Notes: a model not told the origin generated them from the letters alone. Counted from the stretch's first letter, positions 1-9,351 are shown. The stretch: DNA of 64,000 bases from Clostridiales bacterium (GCA_003523225.1 DPGK01000029.1:129175-193174), one strand, 5' to 3'. Program-made: numbers and translations.

Positions 1-28
1 CAGCCCGTAAACTATGTTAATTTGCTTT

Positions 29-1411
29 TCAGTTGCTCAGAGGAAGCTGATATTCAGCGGGGATCGAGGAGAGGATGGGAGCGCCGTCAAGCGAATCGGT
101 CCATACGAGCGGGTCGAGGTTCATGGCGCTTACCGCACCGATACCGGTGTTTACCTCAGGTGAACCGCAGGCAGGGATCTGAGCATTGGGGTTTTCAGCC
201 TCGGTCTTCCAGACAAGTACCTTTCCGGAGGTATATACGTTGCTCGCGTAGTCGACTCCGCTCTTGGTCACACAGGTCGCGCTGACCTGAAGTGATTCGG
301 CGCTGAGAGTGTAGACGTTTCCGGTGCTGTAGCAGTTTTCAATTTTGCAGACATCAGTAGTGCCGTTCATTCTTCCGATGATTCCGCCGGCGGCGGCTGT
401 TCCCTTGTTGGAGTTAAGGCCGTAGTTGCAGCTTATGACTGTACCTGCATTGTAGCAGTTGGAGATAAGGTCGTTTTCGGATTTTGATCCGCCCATAACG
501 CCGCCGATGCCGCCTACAAGCGCGCATCCGCTGGTTTCGTACAGCGGGTTGTCAAGCAGACCTGCCATGATAGTTCCGAAGTTGGCGCAGTTCTTTACCT
601 GTGCGCCTATAACTGCGGGAATGATGCCGCCGACATAAACTGCCGCTGCGGGCTTGGAGCCGGTCACGCTTCCGCGGTTTACGCAGTTTTCAATAAGGAT
701 GTTTGAGCCGGGGTAGGAAATATATTTGCCGACAAGACCGCCGACATAGGCGTAGCCGTATACATCGGCGTTGTTGACACAGTTGCGCAGAACATTGTCG
801 GTTCCGTCGTATGTACCGATGAAAGCGCCGGTGTTGGAGTCGGTTGATAAAACGCGGCCGCTGGCGATTATTATGTTTTCAATAACGGCATTAGTGCAGG
901 CGCCGAACATTCCGACATTTCCTGCTCCGAGTACATAAAGACCGGTAATTGTGTGACCGTTGCCGTTAAAGCTGCCGCTGAAGGGGGCAAAGGTGTTTCC
1001 AATGGGATTCCAGACGTTTTTGGGCTGGTTTTCTATCGACCATTCGGCTATGTTGGCGACGTCATTGAAGACAATGTCGTTTATGAGAGCATACTTGCCG
1101 TCGCGGGGACCGTCTTCCATAAACCAGAACAGGTCATCAATTGTGGAGAGCTGATATACTCCGTCAACAGTGGCAGGAGTTGCATATGTCTGCTCTGGCT
1201 CGGTGGAGATCTCCGGAGCTTTTGTGGTTTCGGGCTTCTTTGTGGTTTCAGGCGCTTGGGTGGTGGAAGCGGATGTCTGTTCCGGAGGCGTTGCTGTGGT
1301 CTCGGCAGGGTCGGCGCTTGACTGTGCAGGCGTGCCGCCGGGGTTACAGGCACACAGTGTCAGCAATGTTATAGCAGCGATGACAAGAGATAGGATTCTG
1401 ATATTTTTCAT
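29..1411 (-). CDS. Lipoprotein with GLUG-like beta-helix repeats
   Basis: This is a predicted surface lipoprotein of unknown substrate, 460 aa. A hydrophobic signal segment ends in a lipobox-like LCAC with Cys22 as the likely lipidated residue. Residues 23 to about 75 are a Pro/Thr/Glu-rich spacer of the kind that lifts a domain off the membrane. The rest carries repeats of the form N-C-x-N-x-G-x-V (for example ENCVNRGSVTGS, KNCANFGTIMAG, SNCYNAGTVIS) alternating with GG-I/L-G turns. This pattern is known from GLUG-motif and right-handed beta-helix surface proteins. A second repeat protein of the same style at 58819-60561 is wall-anchored instead. It has its own sigma-A promoter and an AAAGGA ribosome site about 10 bases before the ATG. 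Adhesion or glycan binding is only an inference. Confidence 0.75.
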   Translation of the reverse strand: MKNIRILSLVIAAITLLTLCACNPGGTPAQSSADPAETTATPPEQTSASTTQAPETTKKPETTKAPEISTEPEQTYATPATVDGVYQLSTIDDLFWFMEDGPRDGKYALINDIVFNDVANIAEWSIENQPKNVWNPIGNTFAPFSGSFNGNGHTITGLYVLGAGNVGMFGACTNAVIENIIIASGRVLSTDSNTGAFIGTYDGTDNVLRNCVNNADVYGYAYVGGLVGKYISYPGSNILIENCVNRGSVTGSKPAAAVYVGGIIPAVIGAQVKNCANFGTIMAGLLDNPLYETSGCALVGGIGGVMGGSKSENDLISNCYNAGTVISCNYGLNSNKGTAAAGGIIGRMNGTTDVCKIENCYSTGNVYTLSAESLQVSATCVTKSGVDYASNVYTSGKVLVWKTEAENPNAQIPACGSPEVNTGIGAVSAMNLDPLVWTDSLDGAPILSSIPAEYQLPLSN

Positions 1412-1465
1412 CTGAATTGCATCCTTTCGATTATTATCGGAACGTTACATATTCCTATTTCTTAG

Positions 1466-1494
1466 ATTTTATCACAAATACGGATGTTTGTCAA
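1466..1494 (-). promoter_or_regulatory. Sigma-A promoter of the repeat lipoprotein
   Basis: Read on the minus strand, TTGACA (1494-1489) is followed after 17 bases by TAAAAT (1471-1466). It lies about 55 bases upstream of the start codon at 1411. Confidence 0.75.
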
Positions 1495-1528
1495 CCTATG
1501 AAATTATGAAATATTAATATTGAATCGT

Positions 1529-3718
1529 TCAGCCGCGCACGGTCTGGGGGTCTCCCGCTTTGAAGGGAAGCGTGACGGTTACAGAGCTGTTTGCGGTTAT
1601 TGAGTAAGCTTTAAGCGTATTTGCAATATAGTTGTCAGCTTCATAGTAGTAAGTTGAGGTGATGCCGGAGGTCATTTTACGGAACTGATCTTCCGGCGTC
1701 GGCCAGAAGGCGACCGGAGCTGCGATCTGTGCATACAGATTAAGCCTTACGCCGTTCCAGCCGTGATGTGCCACCTGCATGATGTCGCACTTGAGGAAAC
1801 CGACACGGCTTCCGTCCGCTTCGGTTATCTCCACGTCCTTGTAGCGGCGATACATCTTATCGGAGGCTTTGTCGTTGGAGTCGCCAAGGATCATTATTTT
1901 CTGTCCGCCAAGCACGATGCGCGTTACCATTGAAGTCTCATTGAAAAGGTGAATGATGTTGGGGTAGCTGTCCTCCTGCGTGTAAAGGCAGGTAAGCTCA
2001 ACATTTCTGATGTAGTATTTCTGACCGCTGTGTATTACGTATTTCTTTTTTATTCCGGCAGAGTCCATCGCTCTGGCAAGCTGTTCTTTGACATAGTAGT
2101 TGGGGTCTCCGGAATTGTAAACGGAGGATTCCGCGGCGGTGTTGCAGTAAAAGCCGTCTATGGTCACTTTCGAGCCGAAGGCGCGGCAGAAGTTGTAGAA
2201 CACGCCGAAGTGGTCCCAGTGCTCGTGGGTAAGTATCCAGCCGGCTATTACTATTTTACCGTCGGGACGTTCGTTCAGCTCCTGCAGCAACGAATACAGC
2301 TTAATGTGGTCATCTCCGGTCGTTCCGCCGCCGTCTATCAGGATAAAACTGCCGTCCTCAAGCGTCAGGATGTAGCACATTCCGAAGTTGCCCGAGGCGT
2401 AGTTCATGGACATCTGTGTCAGCTTCGGCTCGGTGATCTTGGTGATATTTTCGGGCTGAAATGCGGGCAGAGAATACGCTCCGGTGGGGCAGGAGATTAT
2501 CCGCACGGCTTTTTCGTATTCAATATAGTAGACATAAAGCATTCCTTTGTTCGAAACATAGGTGGCGTAAAGATTGTTCCCTATGGTGTTTTCCGCTTCA
2601 AGCCTGAAGCCCTCATTTTCAAGCTTTGCTCTGTAAGCAAGGTATTCATCCTGCGTGGTCTCGGTGTAGTAAAACTCGATATTCTGATATCCGGCGTCGT
2701 AAAGCCCGTAAAGGCTGCCTCCCTCGTATGCGGGGAAGTCGATGTATCTGTCGGACGCCTTTGCGATACGTCTTGTGCCTTCAAGGAAGGTAAGGCTTAT
2801 TTCCCCGTTTTCGTTTTTCGACATGAGGGAGCGCGCTTGAGAGGCAAACATATCGCACGCAAGACCGATGTCGGTTTCGGTCCAGCCGGCTATCACTATC
2901 TTGTTTCCTATCACGGCGTAGCCGTATTCATTGAAGCCAAGCTCGGAAAGAAATCCGGCGTATTCCTCACGATCGACTTTGCCTACAAGTATTTCGGTCT
3001 GCTCCGCGGGAACAAGGTCGGGCATCAGCCAGTCGTCTGAGGTGAGCGGCTTATTGCCAAGCACTTCGTTGAACATACTTCTCAGCTCATACGCCTTTGA
3101 TACAATAAAATCGGTGCGGTCGGAGGTCTCGCTCGGATTTGCTATGTTGTCGAGCTTTTGCGAGTATACTATGTTGTAGGTCAGCTTGTTGTCCGAGACA
3201 AGGTTCACCACAGTCAGTGCGTCGCTGATGTGGCAAAAGCCCTCATCAAGCGTCAGCTTGCCCTCCTTAGCCTGCGGCAGCAGCTCGTCTATGAAATACC
3301 TCACGCCGAGGAGCACAGCGTCCTCGTTTGTGCCGTTTATCACGATCTTGTTTCCGATCGCGGCGACAACATAATGCGCGCCGTCTGCGCCGACTCCGGA
3401 CATAGCCTCCTCAGACTGCGGGCGGTTGGTCTTGCCTACAAGTATTTCATACGCCGCATCATCCGGGGAGACGCCGGGCTGAAGCCAGTCCTCGGATATC
3501 AGCGCGCTCTCGTTGAAGGCGTAAAGCGACTTGCGCACTTCAAGCGCGCCGCTTATCAGATTTTTTGAAGCGCTTTCGGGGCGTATTACCGTGTAACAGG
3601 CAAGATCAAGCTCGATCTTTGGGGTCTCGGGTATCTCTTCCGGTCCGCAGGAAGAAAAGATGACAGCAAGTACCGCCAGAAGCAGCGGAACGATGATAGC
3701 AGTAATGTTTTTTCTCAT
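1529..3718 (-). CDS. Lipoprotein with metallo-beta-lactamase-fold hydrolase domain
   Basis: A 729-aa exported protein with lipobox FSSC (Cys24). The N-terminal half holds two copies of a similar unit, each with an EILVGK strand followed by a GNKIVI strand. They resemble the non-catalytic N-terminal domain of alpha-glucuronidase-type glycosidases. The C-terminal part, from about residue 430, is a metallo-beta-lactamase fold with the zinc-binding H-x-H-x-D-H motif at residues 498-503 (THEHWDHFG), plus later ILGDSN and QVAHHG motifs that would supply further ligands. The catalytic domain looks most like ComEC/Rec2-type hydrolases. The substrate is unknown. The ribosome site is poor: an AAGGATGG-like stretch lies about 17 bases before the ATG. 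It is followed closely by the repeat lipoprotein, which has its own promoter. Confidence 0.75.
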   Translation of the reverse strand: MRKNITAIIVPLLLAVLAVIFSSCGPEEIPETPKIELDLACYTVIRPESASKNLISGALEVRKSLYAFNESALISEDWLQPGVSPDDAAYEILVGKTNRPQSEEAMSGVGADGAHYVVAAIGNKIVINGTNEDAVLLGVRYFIDELLPQAKEGKLTLDEGFCHISDALTVVNLVSDNKLTYNIVYSQKLDNIANPSETSDRTDFIVSKAYELRSMFNEVLGNKPLTSDDWLMPDLVPAEQTEILVGKVDREEYAGFLSELGFNEYGYAVIGNKIVIAGWTETDIGLACDMFASQARSLMSKNENGEISLTFLEGTRRIAKASDRYIDFPAYEGGSLYGLYDAGYQNIEFYYTETTQDEYLAYRAKLENEGFRLEAENTIGNNLYATYVSNKGMLYVYYIEYEKAVRIISCPTGAYSLPAFQPENITKITEPKLTQMSMNYASGNFGMCYILTLEDGSFILIDGGGTTGDDHIKLYSLLQELNERPDGKIVIAGWILTHEHWDHFGVFYNFCRAFGSKVTIDGFYCNTAAESSVYNSGDPNYYVKEQLARAMDSAGIKKKYVIHSGQKYYIRNVELTCLYTQEDSYPNIIHLFNETSMVTRIVLGGQKIMILGDSNDKASDKMYRRYKDVEITEADGSRVGFLKCDIMQVAHHGWNGVRLNLYAQIAAPVAFWPTPEDQFRKMTSGITSTYYYEADNYIANTLKAYSITANSSVTVTLPFKAGDPQTVRG

Positions 3719-3866
3719 TTTAAAATTTGAAGACCATCCTTTCCGTCATGGTAAAAAACAGGGTGTGTTTTTGCCGTACTGAATAACCGGCTGGGATGCG
3801 GGAATAATATCCTTGCGGCGCTTGCTGCGCCGGATGTGATGATTTCAAAACAGAGGAGAGTAAAAA

Positions 3867-4316
3867 ATGCAGCTTACACAAAAGGAAACCGGGCTTATAA
3901 AGGATCTTAAGGGACAGGAGCAGCTTTGCGTTGAAAAATACCGCAAGCACGCCGACAGCGCCAAAGACCCGGAGCTTCGCGGACTTCTTAACTATATTGC
4001 CGGGGTAGAGCAGGGGCATCTTCAGACAGTCACCGAGATTCAGAACGGTCAGACTCCGTCGCAGAAGGATGCGGGTCCCGCGCCGACCTTTGGCGCGACC
4101 TATCAGGCGGGTGAGAGCGAGGATAAGAAATGCGACAGCTTTATCTGCTCCGACCTGCTTGCCACCGAAAAGCATGCCTCGCACCTTTATGACACCTGCA
4201 TATTTGAATTTGACCAGCAGCAGTACCGTCAGGCGCTTGGAAAAATTCAAAAGGAGGAGCAGGAGCACGGCAAGCTGATCTACGACTATATGAAGAAAAA
4301 CAGTATGTACTCCTGA
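3867..4316 (+). CDS. Spore coat protein, CotF/ferritin-like family
   Basis: A 149-aa mostly helical protein with two similar helical halves (about residues 1-65 and 88-149). Both carry the acidic and His pattern of CotF-type coat proteins (GVEQGHLQTV in the first half, KEEQEHGKLI in the second). It begins after a GAGGAG ribosome site, about 6 bases from the ATG. The CotF family (PF07875) is incorporated in the spore coat of Bacillus and Clostridia, so a role in the spore is expected. It stands alone, divergent from the metallo-hydrolase lipoprotein, and is followed by a strong terminator. No sporulation sigma promoter could be assigned with confidence. A six-base inverted repeat (3816-3821/3827-3832) lies in its upstream region. 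Confidence 0.8.
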   Translation: MQLTQKETGLIKDLKGQEQLCVEKYRKHADSAKDPELRGLLNYIAGVEQGHLQTVTEIQNGQTPSQKDAGPAPTFGATYQAGESEDKKCDSFICSDLLATEKHASHLYDTCIFEFDQQQYRQALGKIQKEEQEHGKLIYDYMKKNSMYS

Positions 4317-4352
4317 GTGATGGACGGACAGCGCGTAATGCACTTATGTCCG

Positions 4353-4395
4353 CACCGGGGCTGCGGCGATATACGCGGCAGCCCCGGTGTTTTTT
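4353..4395 (+). terminator. Rho-independent terminator after the coat gene
   Basis: A perfect 12-base stem (4353-4364 with 4378-4389, GC-rich) is followed directly by six T residues. It ends transcription of the coat gene before the convergent FAD oxidoreductase. Confidence 0.9.
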
Positions 4396-4410
4396 ATTCG
4401 GCTGACCGGA

Positions 4411-6252
4411 TCAGTATGCTCTTACCTCGTATACCTTGAATGCGGGAGCGCCGTTTGTGGCAATGAAATGTATCTCTATCTCGTCGCACTCTGCCGGAGT
4501 CAGCTTTACGACATTATGCCGCTGATAGTTGCCGCGTACCTGCTCGCGACCGACCTCCTTGCCGGCTTTTTTCAGTATCACGTCGTAGTCTTTGACCAGC
4601 TCCGGTGCAACGCCGATGCGCTGCTGAGCCTGACGGTTCGCGGACATTGTGACGCGGATGGGGTAGGCAAAGTTGGAATCAAAGGTCAGATCCACCTCGG
4701 AGATATTATATGCGGCGTCAAGCTGCAGGGTAAGCGTTTCGCCGTTTTCGGAAATGCCGTCGGAGATCCAGGCGTTCTGCTCCTCGCCCAGCTTGCGGGA
4801 AGTGCCGTTTACGACCTTCTGAGGCTCGCCGCCGGGGATCTGCGAGCTGGCGCTCACGGATGCGCGGAGAGCACGGTCCGCCGGGTCGTGGTTCACAAAA
4901 GTAGGCAGATAGCCGTCATCCTTAAGTATTATCTGCTGAAGCTCGTCAATATGGGGGGCGAGTCCTCGCGGCTCGCAGGCGTATTTGGTGCAAAGGGCTG
5001 CGGCGGTTCCGACCGCCTGACCGCCGATGGCACAGCAGCCGATAATGCGGGTGGATGCAAGACCGAGCTTGGAGGTGCTGATGTCGCGTCCCGCCATGTA
5101 GAGGTTCTTTATGTTCTTTGAGTAGTAGCAGCGGTAGGGGATCGTGTAAACGCCGAGGAAGTGGTGGCAGTCGGAGGGCAGCAGGTCAAAGTCCAGCAGA
5201 CCGTGCGCGGCGTGCAGGTCAACACACCAGCCGCCGTAAGCTACTGCGTCGTCAAAGATCTTGTGGTCGAGTATATCGCTTTCCGTCAGTACATAGTCGC
5301 CAATAAGCCGACGGCTTTCGCGTGTGCCGGGCAGTGCGCCCACCCATTGGAGGACATAGTTCTCCGCGCCGTGGTCGCCGCCGTTCTTGATGTGATCCCA
5401 GATACCGTATGCATAGGCGTAAAGGTCGTCGCGTATCGTCTCATAGTCAAGTATGATGTCGTCGCCGTCTCCCATAAGCTCCAGCCACCAATAGCCGTAA
5501 TCCACGGCGGCGCAGCTGCACGCCGAGAGGCGAAGCCACTCCTCGGGGTCGGGAGCCATGCTGGCGTCAACCTTCATGGTCTTTGAGTGAACACGGTAGC
5601 GAAGCTGATGCTCGGTCAGCTTTTTGGTAAAGGCAGGAGGGGTGAATTTCACGGGATGCCCCACATTCACCGCTTTCATGAGTATGGTATTTCCCATGCG
5701 CTCGTTGTTTGCCTTTTCGGGTGCGTGAGGCTCGCCGTATTCCGATTGCGCCTCGCTGCCCTGCTTGAACTCCGCTCCGGCGAAAAAGCCCAGCGTGCCG
5801 TTTCCGGTGCAGTCGGCAAATACCGGAGCTGTGAGGCGGTATCTCATTTCGGTGGTCTCCTGGAAGCAGCGGATCGCAACTATGCGGTCGTCTGCGGCTT
5901 CAACATCGTACATTACCGTGTTGAAATAAACGTCAAGCAGCTTTTCAGCCTTGGCTTTTTCAAAGAGCACCGTGTCCCAGTAGGAATAGCTGAATGTATC
6001 ATTATGCGCTTTGTTTTCGGACATAAGCTCGTAAACCAAGCCGCCCTCGGCATAATCGGGCTGTTTAAGGCTCTGGTCGGCGCCCGAGATATGTATTCTG
6101 ATCTCACTCGAGGCATTGCCGCCGAGCACCGGTCGGGCGTGTACCAGCGCCGTGCGTGTCCCGTGTCGTGCGGCGGAGATTGCGGCGCAAAGACCTGCCA
6201 TTCCGCCTCCTACGACAATGAATTCATAGCTTTTTTCTTCGTAGCGTATCAA
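4411..6252 (-). CDS. FAD-dependent oxidoreductase (FAD_oxidored family)
   Basis: A 613-aa cytoplasmic flavoprotein without a signal peptide. The dinucleotide-binding motif VVGGGMAGLCAA is at residues 13-24, followed by the conserved NASSEIRIHISG stretch and the DCTGNGTLGFFAG segment typical of the PF12831 family. The C-terminal third (from about residue 470) has no flavin motifs and looks like an added beta-sandwich domain. Members of this family often sit in carbohydrate-use loci, but the substrate is not known. It is transcribed divergently from a pectate-lyase-fold lipoprotein, with a separate consensus promoter for each direction in the shared 219-base gap. That suggests, without proving, joint use in plant or mucin glycan metabolism. 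Confidence 0.8.
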   Translation of the reverse strand: MIRYEEKSYEFIVVGGGMAGLCAAISAARHGTRTALVHARPVLGGNASSEIRIHISGADQSLKQPDYAEGGLVYELMSENKAHNDTFSYSYWDTVLFEKAKAEKLLDVYFNTVMYDVEAADDRIVAIRCFQETTEMRYRLTAPVFADCTGNGTLGFFAGAEFKQGSEAQSEYGEPHAPEKANNERMGNTILMKAVNVGHPVKFTPPAFTKKLTEHQLRYRVHSKTMKVDASMAPDPEEWLRLSACSCAAVDYGYWWLELMGDGDDIILDYETIRDDLYAYAYGIWDHIKNGGDHGAENYVLQWVGALPGTRESRRLIGDYVLTESDILDHKIFDDAVAYGGWCVDLHAAHGLLDFDLLPSDCHHFLGVYTIPYRCYYSKNIKNLYMAGRDISTSKLGLASTRIIGCCAIGGQAVGTAAALCTKYACEPRGLAPHIDELQQIILKDDGYLPTFVNHDPADRALRASVSASSQIPGGEPQKVVNGTSRKLGEEQNAWISDGISENGETLTLQLDAAYNISEVDLTFDSNFAYPIRVTMSANRQAQQRIGVAPELVKDYDVILKKAGKEVGREQVRGNYQRHNVVKLTPAECDEIEIHFIATNGAPAFKVYEVRAY

Positions 6253-6315
6253 TTGTTCCTCCTTGGCAGCCGCGTTCCGGTCATTGTCGCGCGGTATATA
6301 TTTTTTTACTTTTAT

Positions 6316-6344
6316 ATTATCTCACAATTGCCGGTGATTGTCAA
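6316..6344 (-). promoter_or_regulatory. Sigma-A promoter of the FAD oxidoreductase
   Basis: On the minus strand TTGACA (6344-6339), 17 bases, then GATAAT (6321-6316). The start codon is at 6252. Confidence 0.75.
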
Positions 6345-6374
6345 GCGTTTTTGCCGATTTATGCTTTCTGCGGG

Positions 6375-6403
6375 TTGACAAATTGGCGGTCGGATGATAC
6401 AAT
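6375..6403 (+). promoter_or_regulatory. Sigma-A promoter of the pectate-lyase-fold lipoprotein
   Basis: TTGACA (6375-6380), 17 bases, TACAAT (6398-6403). It drives the gene starting at 6472 and lies only about 30 bases from the opposing promoter. Confidence 0.8.
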
Positions 6404-6471
6404 ACAACAATAAGGAATAACCACATAACCACATGACAGTATTCAGAAAGATATAAGGAGAGACACGAAAA

Positions 6472-8502
6472 ATGAAAGAAACGATTTCCAGAATTATGTT
6501 CCTTGTGTGCGCTTTGCTGCTTGCCATCGCGCTTTGCTCCTGCCAGCCGGAGCAGACGCCTGACGAGACTACCGTGGAAGAATCCACCGCAGACCTCAGC
6601 GCAATTCTCGGAGTGGAACACGTTGTGAGTCAGAAGGAACTCGGGTGCACTCCGTTTTCCGCCGTGCCCGCAGATGCGGGAGTTGTCGAGGCAAAGGTGT
6701 TTGACCGTGAGCTTATCCTGACCGGTCAGGGGGTGGGAAGCACGTCCGTCACCGTTACGAATACATACGGAGAGGAATTTGAAGTATCCGTCGTCTGCGA
6801 CGCCGTAAACGGAATTTCGGTCAGCGGCGCATATGCTCCGGATGAAAAGTCGGTCGATGTGCGCGATTTTGGTGCCGGGTCTGCCGACAACGCCACTGCG
6901 GCTATCCAGAAAGCAATTGATTCACTGCCCGACGGAGGTACAGTATACATTCCGCGCGGGACATATACCATCAGCCAGATACAGCTGAAGGAGGGTGTAA
7001 GCCTCAAGCTCGAAGGAATGCTTAAGGACTACACCCAGTCATATACTCAGGCGGGAGTACAGCGCGCGGTAGCGCGCGGCGACTTTGCCGTGCTGCGCAC
7101 CGACGGAAGCGGGGATATGTTCATAAATCACAAAAACCATGATTACGGACGCAACGGCTGTTCGAATTTTTCGATCACAGGCGGAATGCTGGATATGAAG
7201 GGCAAGGTGCGCTGCTTTATCTGGTGCTGTGCCGACAATGTCCTGCTTAAAAATGTCGTTCTCAAGGACTGCCCCAACAACCATGCCATTCAGGTCACGG
7301 GCAGCACAAATGTACGCATTCTTGACTGTATGTTTGCCGGGTATAACTATACGACAAACAATACCACAGCCGAGGTGATACAGATCGAGCAGACGCATCC
7401 GGGCGCGATCGGTGGCGGAGACAATCCTGCCTCCAAATTCGCTGTGGGTGAATACTATTCCTGCTCGAATGTTGAAATAAGCGGCTGCTATTTCGGCAGA
7501 AGCGACACATATGACGCTCCCACATATGCCATAGGGCATCACGGTCAGGTGCATAAGTCTGCGGTGACGGGACTTAAGATTACGGGCTGTGTGTTTGACA
7601 GCTGCCGCTGCTCCGCAATACGTTATCCCGCTTACAGCGATGTGCTGATAAGCGGTAACAGGTTTATTTCGGATCGCGCCAACAGTGTTTCCGATGATGC
7701 TGTGTCCTATCAGATATCTCTTTATCTCAAGGATTCGGATATTTCAATAAAGACCACAAACGCCTCCGGCGCTTCGGTGACCGCATATTACGCAAGAAAA
7801 TACGCCTGCATCGGCTCGATAGGCACGGTGATCGAAAACAATGTGTTTGAATTCAGCGGCGCGACAAAAATGCGCGGCGCGGTAAAAGCGGTGTCAAATC
7901 TTTATGACTCCGACGTGATGTATGACACAAGCACGGCGTTTATAAACTGGTATACCGACACCCCGGCGATTCAGCGCGGCTTCAAGCTGGTTCAGAACCG
8001 TATAGAGGATCTGACTGTGCGCGGTAACAAGATAATTGTTGACGACAAGTTTACAGGCAGCGGACGCTTCTTTGAAATGCGCTATGTAAAGGGGCTGCTT
8101 TGCGAGGACAATACCGTCGAGGGAAAGAGCTATAACGTAAGCTCGGTCGTTGACGGTGTAAGCATCGAATATGCGCAGGCTGTGGGCTGCACATCAATGG
8201 CGCAGTATCAAAGAAAATATACCGTTTCCGCGATAAGGACCTGCCCTGTCGACATTTTGCTTGGCGGAGAGGGCGGAATGACTTTGCGCTATATGTCTAC
8301 GAGCGCAAAAAGACTGACACTGCTGTCGGACGGCGGCAGACTCCTGCTCAGCGTCAATGATGACGGCTCGCTTTCGGTCACGCCCGTTCCCGACGAGGGC
8401 AAGACCTTCGCAGGCTATGAGGTAACTTCGGGAACGCTGACACCGAACGGCAACCGCTCGGAATTTTCCGATAACGTCACCGTTACTGCTAAGTTCAGAT
8501 AA
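6472..8502 (+). CDS. Pectate-lyase-superfamily beta-helix lipoprotein
   Basis: A 676-aa exported protein with lipobox LCSC (Cys24). After a short Ig-like (Big) domain at about 45-120, the sequence VDVRDFGAGSADNATAAIQ begins a Pectate_lyase_3/GH28-like right-handed beta-helix. That fold usually starts with D-F-G-A and then GGTVYIPRGTY. Helix rungs rich in N-V-x-I-S-G-C run to about residue 600. A small C-terminal beta domain follows, ending TVTAKFR, similar to InlB B-type repeats. The family cleaves or binds polysaccharides outside the cell. The exact activity cannot be read from the sequence. RBS AGGAGA precedes the ATG. The gene ends just before a bidirectional terminator. Confidence 0.8.
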   Translation: MKETISRIMFLVCALLLAIALCSCQPEQTPDETTVEESTADLSAILGVEHVVSQKELGCTPFSAVPADAGVVEAKVFDRELILTGQGVGSTSVTVTNTYGEEFEVSVVCDAVNGISVSGAYAPDEKSVDVRDFGAGSADNATAAIQKAIDSLPDGGTVYIPRGTYTISQIQLKEGVSLKLEGMLKDYTQSYTQAGVQRAVARGDFAVLRTDGSGDMFINHKNHDYGRNGCSNFSITGGMLDMKGKVRCFIWCCADNVLLKNVVLKDCPNNHAIQVTGSTNVRILDCMFAGYNYTTNNTTAEVIQIEQTHPGAIGGGDNPASKFAVGEYYSCSNVEISGCYFGRSDTYDAPTYAIGHHGQVHKSAVTGLKITGCVFDSCRCSAIRYPAYSDVLISGNRFISDRANSVSDDAVSYQISLYLKDSDISIKTTNASGASVTAYYARKYACIGSIGTVIENNVFEFSGATKMRGAVKAVSNLYDSDVMYDTSTAFINWYTDTPAIQRGFKLVQNRIEDLTVRGNKIIVDDKFTGSGRFFEMRYVKGLLCEDNTVEGKSYNVSSVVDGVSIEYAQAVGCTSMAQYQRKYTVSAIRTCPVDILLGGEGGMTLRYMSTSAKRLTLLSDGGRLLLSVNDDGSLSVTPVPDEGKTFAGYEVTSGTLTPNGNRSEFSDNVTVTAKFR

Positions 8503-8540
8503 AACAGAAGCTGAGACCGTATCTCTGCTTCTTGCTCAGC

Positions 8541-8590
8541 ATAAAAAACCACCCCGGCAGGAATTAAACGTCCCTGCCGGGGTGGTTTCC
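8541..8590. terminator. Bidirectional terminator between convergent genes
   Basis: A 15-base perfect stem (8547-8561 with 8573-8587) lies between two convergent genes. The minus-strand reading is followed by a run of six T (A run at 8543-8548), so it serves araD best. The plus-strand reading has only three T after the stem. Confidence 0.85.
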
Positions 8591-8649
8591 GTGATCGGAA
8601 AAATAATATTGCTATAAAATACGGAATGCTGTGTATTATTGCGCGCGGG

Positions 8650-9351
8650 TCAGTTCTGCCCGTAATATGCGTTCTTACCGTGCTTGCGGTCGTAGTGACG
8701 GGAGAGCAGCTCGGGCTGTATGATCTCGGGCTTTTGTCCGGCTGCGGCAAAAAGCTGCTCGGTATACAGCGCCATTTGCGCCACGACCTCAAGCACTGCC
8801 GAGACCTCGACCGATTCCGGGGCGTTTTTACCCCATGTGAACGGTCCGTGTGAGTGGACCAGCGCGGCGCGCATACGTTCCGCGCCTATCGGCTTTATCG
8901 CCTCGATGATAACGGTTGCAGTCTCCTTTTCGTATGATCCCGCAATTTCCTCGGGTGTCATTTTTCTGGTGCAGGGGATTGCTCCGGAAAAATAATCGGC
9001 GTGTGTCGTGCCGTATGCGGCAATGCTTCTGCCCGCCTGTGCAAACGCCACGGCGTGTGTTGAGTGCGTGTGCGTCACACCGCCGATCTCGGGGAATGCG
9101 CGGTAAAGCGCAAGGTGAGTGGGGGTGTCGGACGAGGGCTTGAGTCTGCCTTCGATCACTCTGCCGTCAAGGTCAAGCACCGGCAGGCAGTCGGGGGTAA
9201 GCTCATCGTACGGAACACCGGACGGTTTTATAACTACAAGCCCGCTTGCGCGGTCGATGCCGCTGACATTGCCCCATGTGTTGATGACAAGTCCGCGCGC
9301 GACAAGCTCCATGTTTGCTTCATATACTTCTTTTTTCAGGGATTCAAGCAT
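8650..9351 (-). CDS. araD: L-ribulose-5-phosphate 4-epimerase
   Basis: A 233-aa class II aldolase-type enzyme that interconverts L-ribulose 5-phosphate and D-xylulose 5-phosphate, linking L-arabinose use to the pentose phosphate pathway. The family signatures are in order: TWGNVSGIDR, VIKPSGV, KPSSDTPTHLALYRAFPEI, the zinc-binding THTHSTHA, GTTHADYF and VHSHGPFTWG, ending in RKHGKNAYYGQ as in AraD. The chosen start at 9351 has a GGAGG ribosome site; an in-frame ATG 57 bases earlier lies deep in the upstream gene and lacks one. It overlaps the end of the alcohol dehydrogenase gene by 8 bases, so translation is probably coupled. No araA or araB is in the window. Confidence 0.9.
   Translation of the reverse strand: MLESLKKEVYEANMELVARGLVINTWGNVSGIDRASGLVVIKPSGVPYDELTPDCLPVLDLDGRVIEGRLKPSSDTPTHLALYRAFPEIGGVTHTHSTHAVAFAQAGRSIAAYGTTHADYFSGAIPCTRKMTPEEIAGSYEKETATVIIEAIKPIGAERMRAALVHSHGPFTWGKNAPESVEVSAVLEVVAQMALYTEQLFAAAGQKPEIIQPELLSRHYDRKHGKNAYYGQN

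Noticed and set aside
1949..3040. 363-codon plus-strand open frame
   Set aside because: Antisense to the metallo-beta-lactamase lipoprotein, without a ribosome site or any recognisable motif. The opposite strand has a clear zinc-binding domain.
3720..4343. 207-codon minus-strand open frame opposite the coat gene
   Set aside because: The plus strand encodes a recognisable CotF-type protein with a good ribosome site and terminator. The minus frame has no family features.
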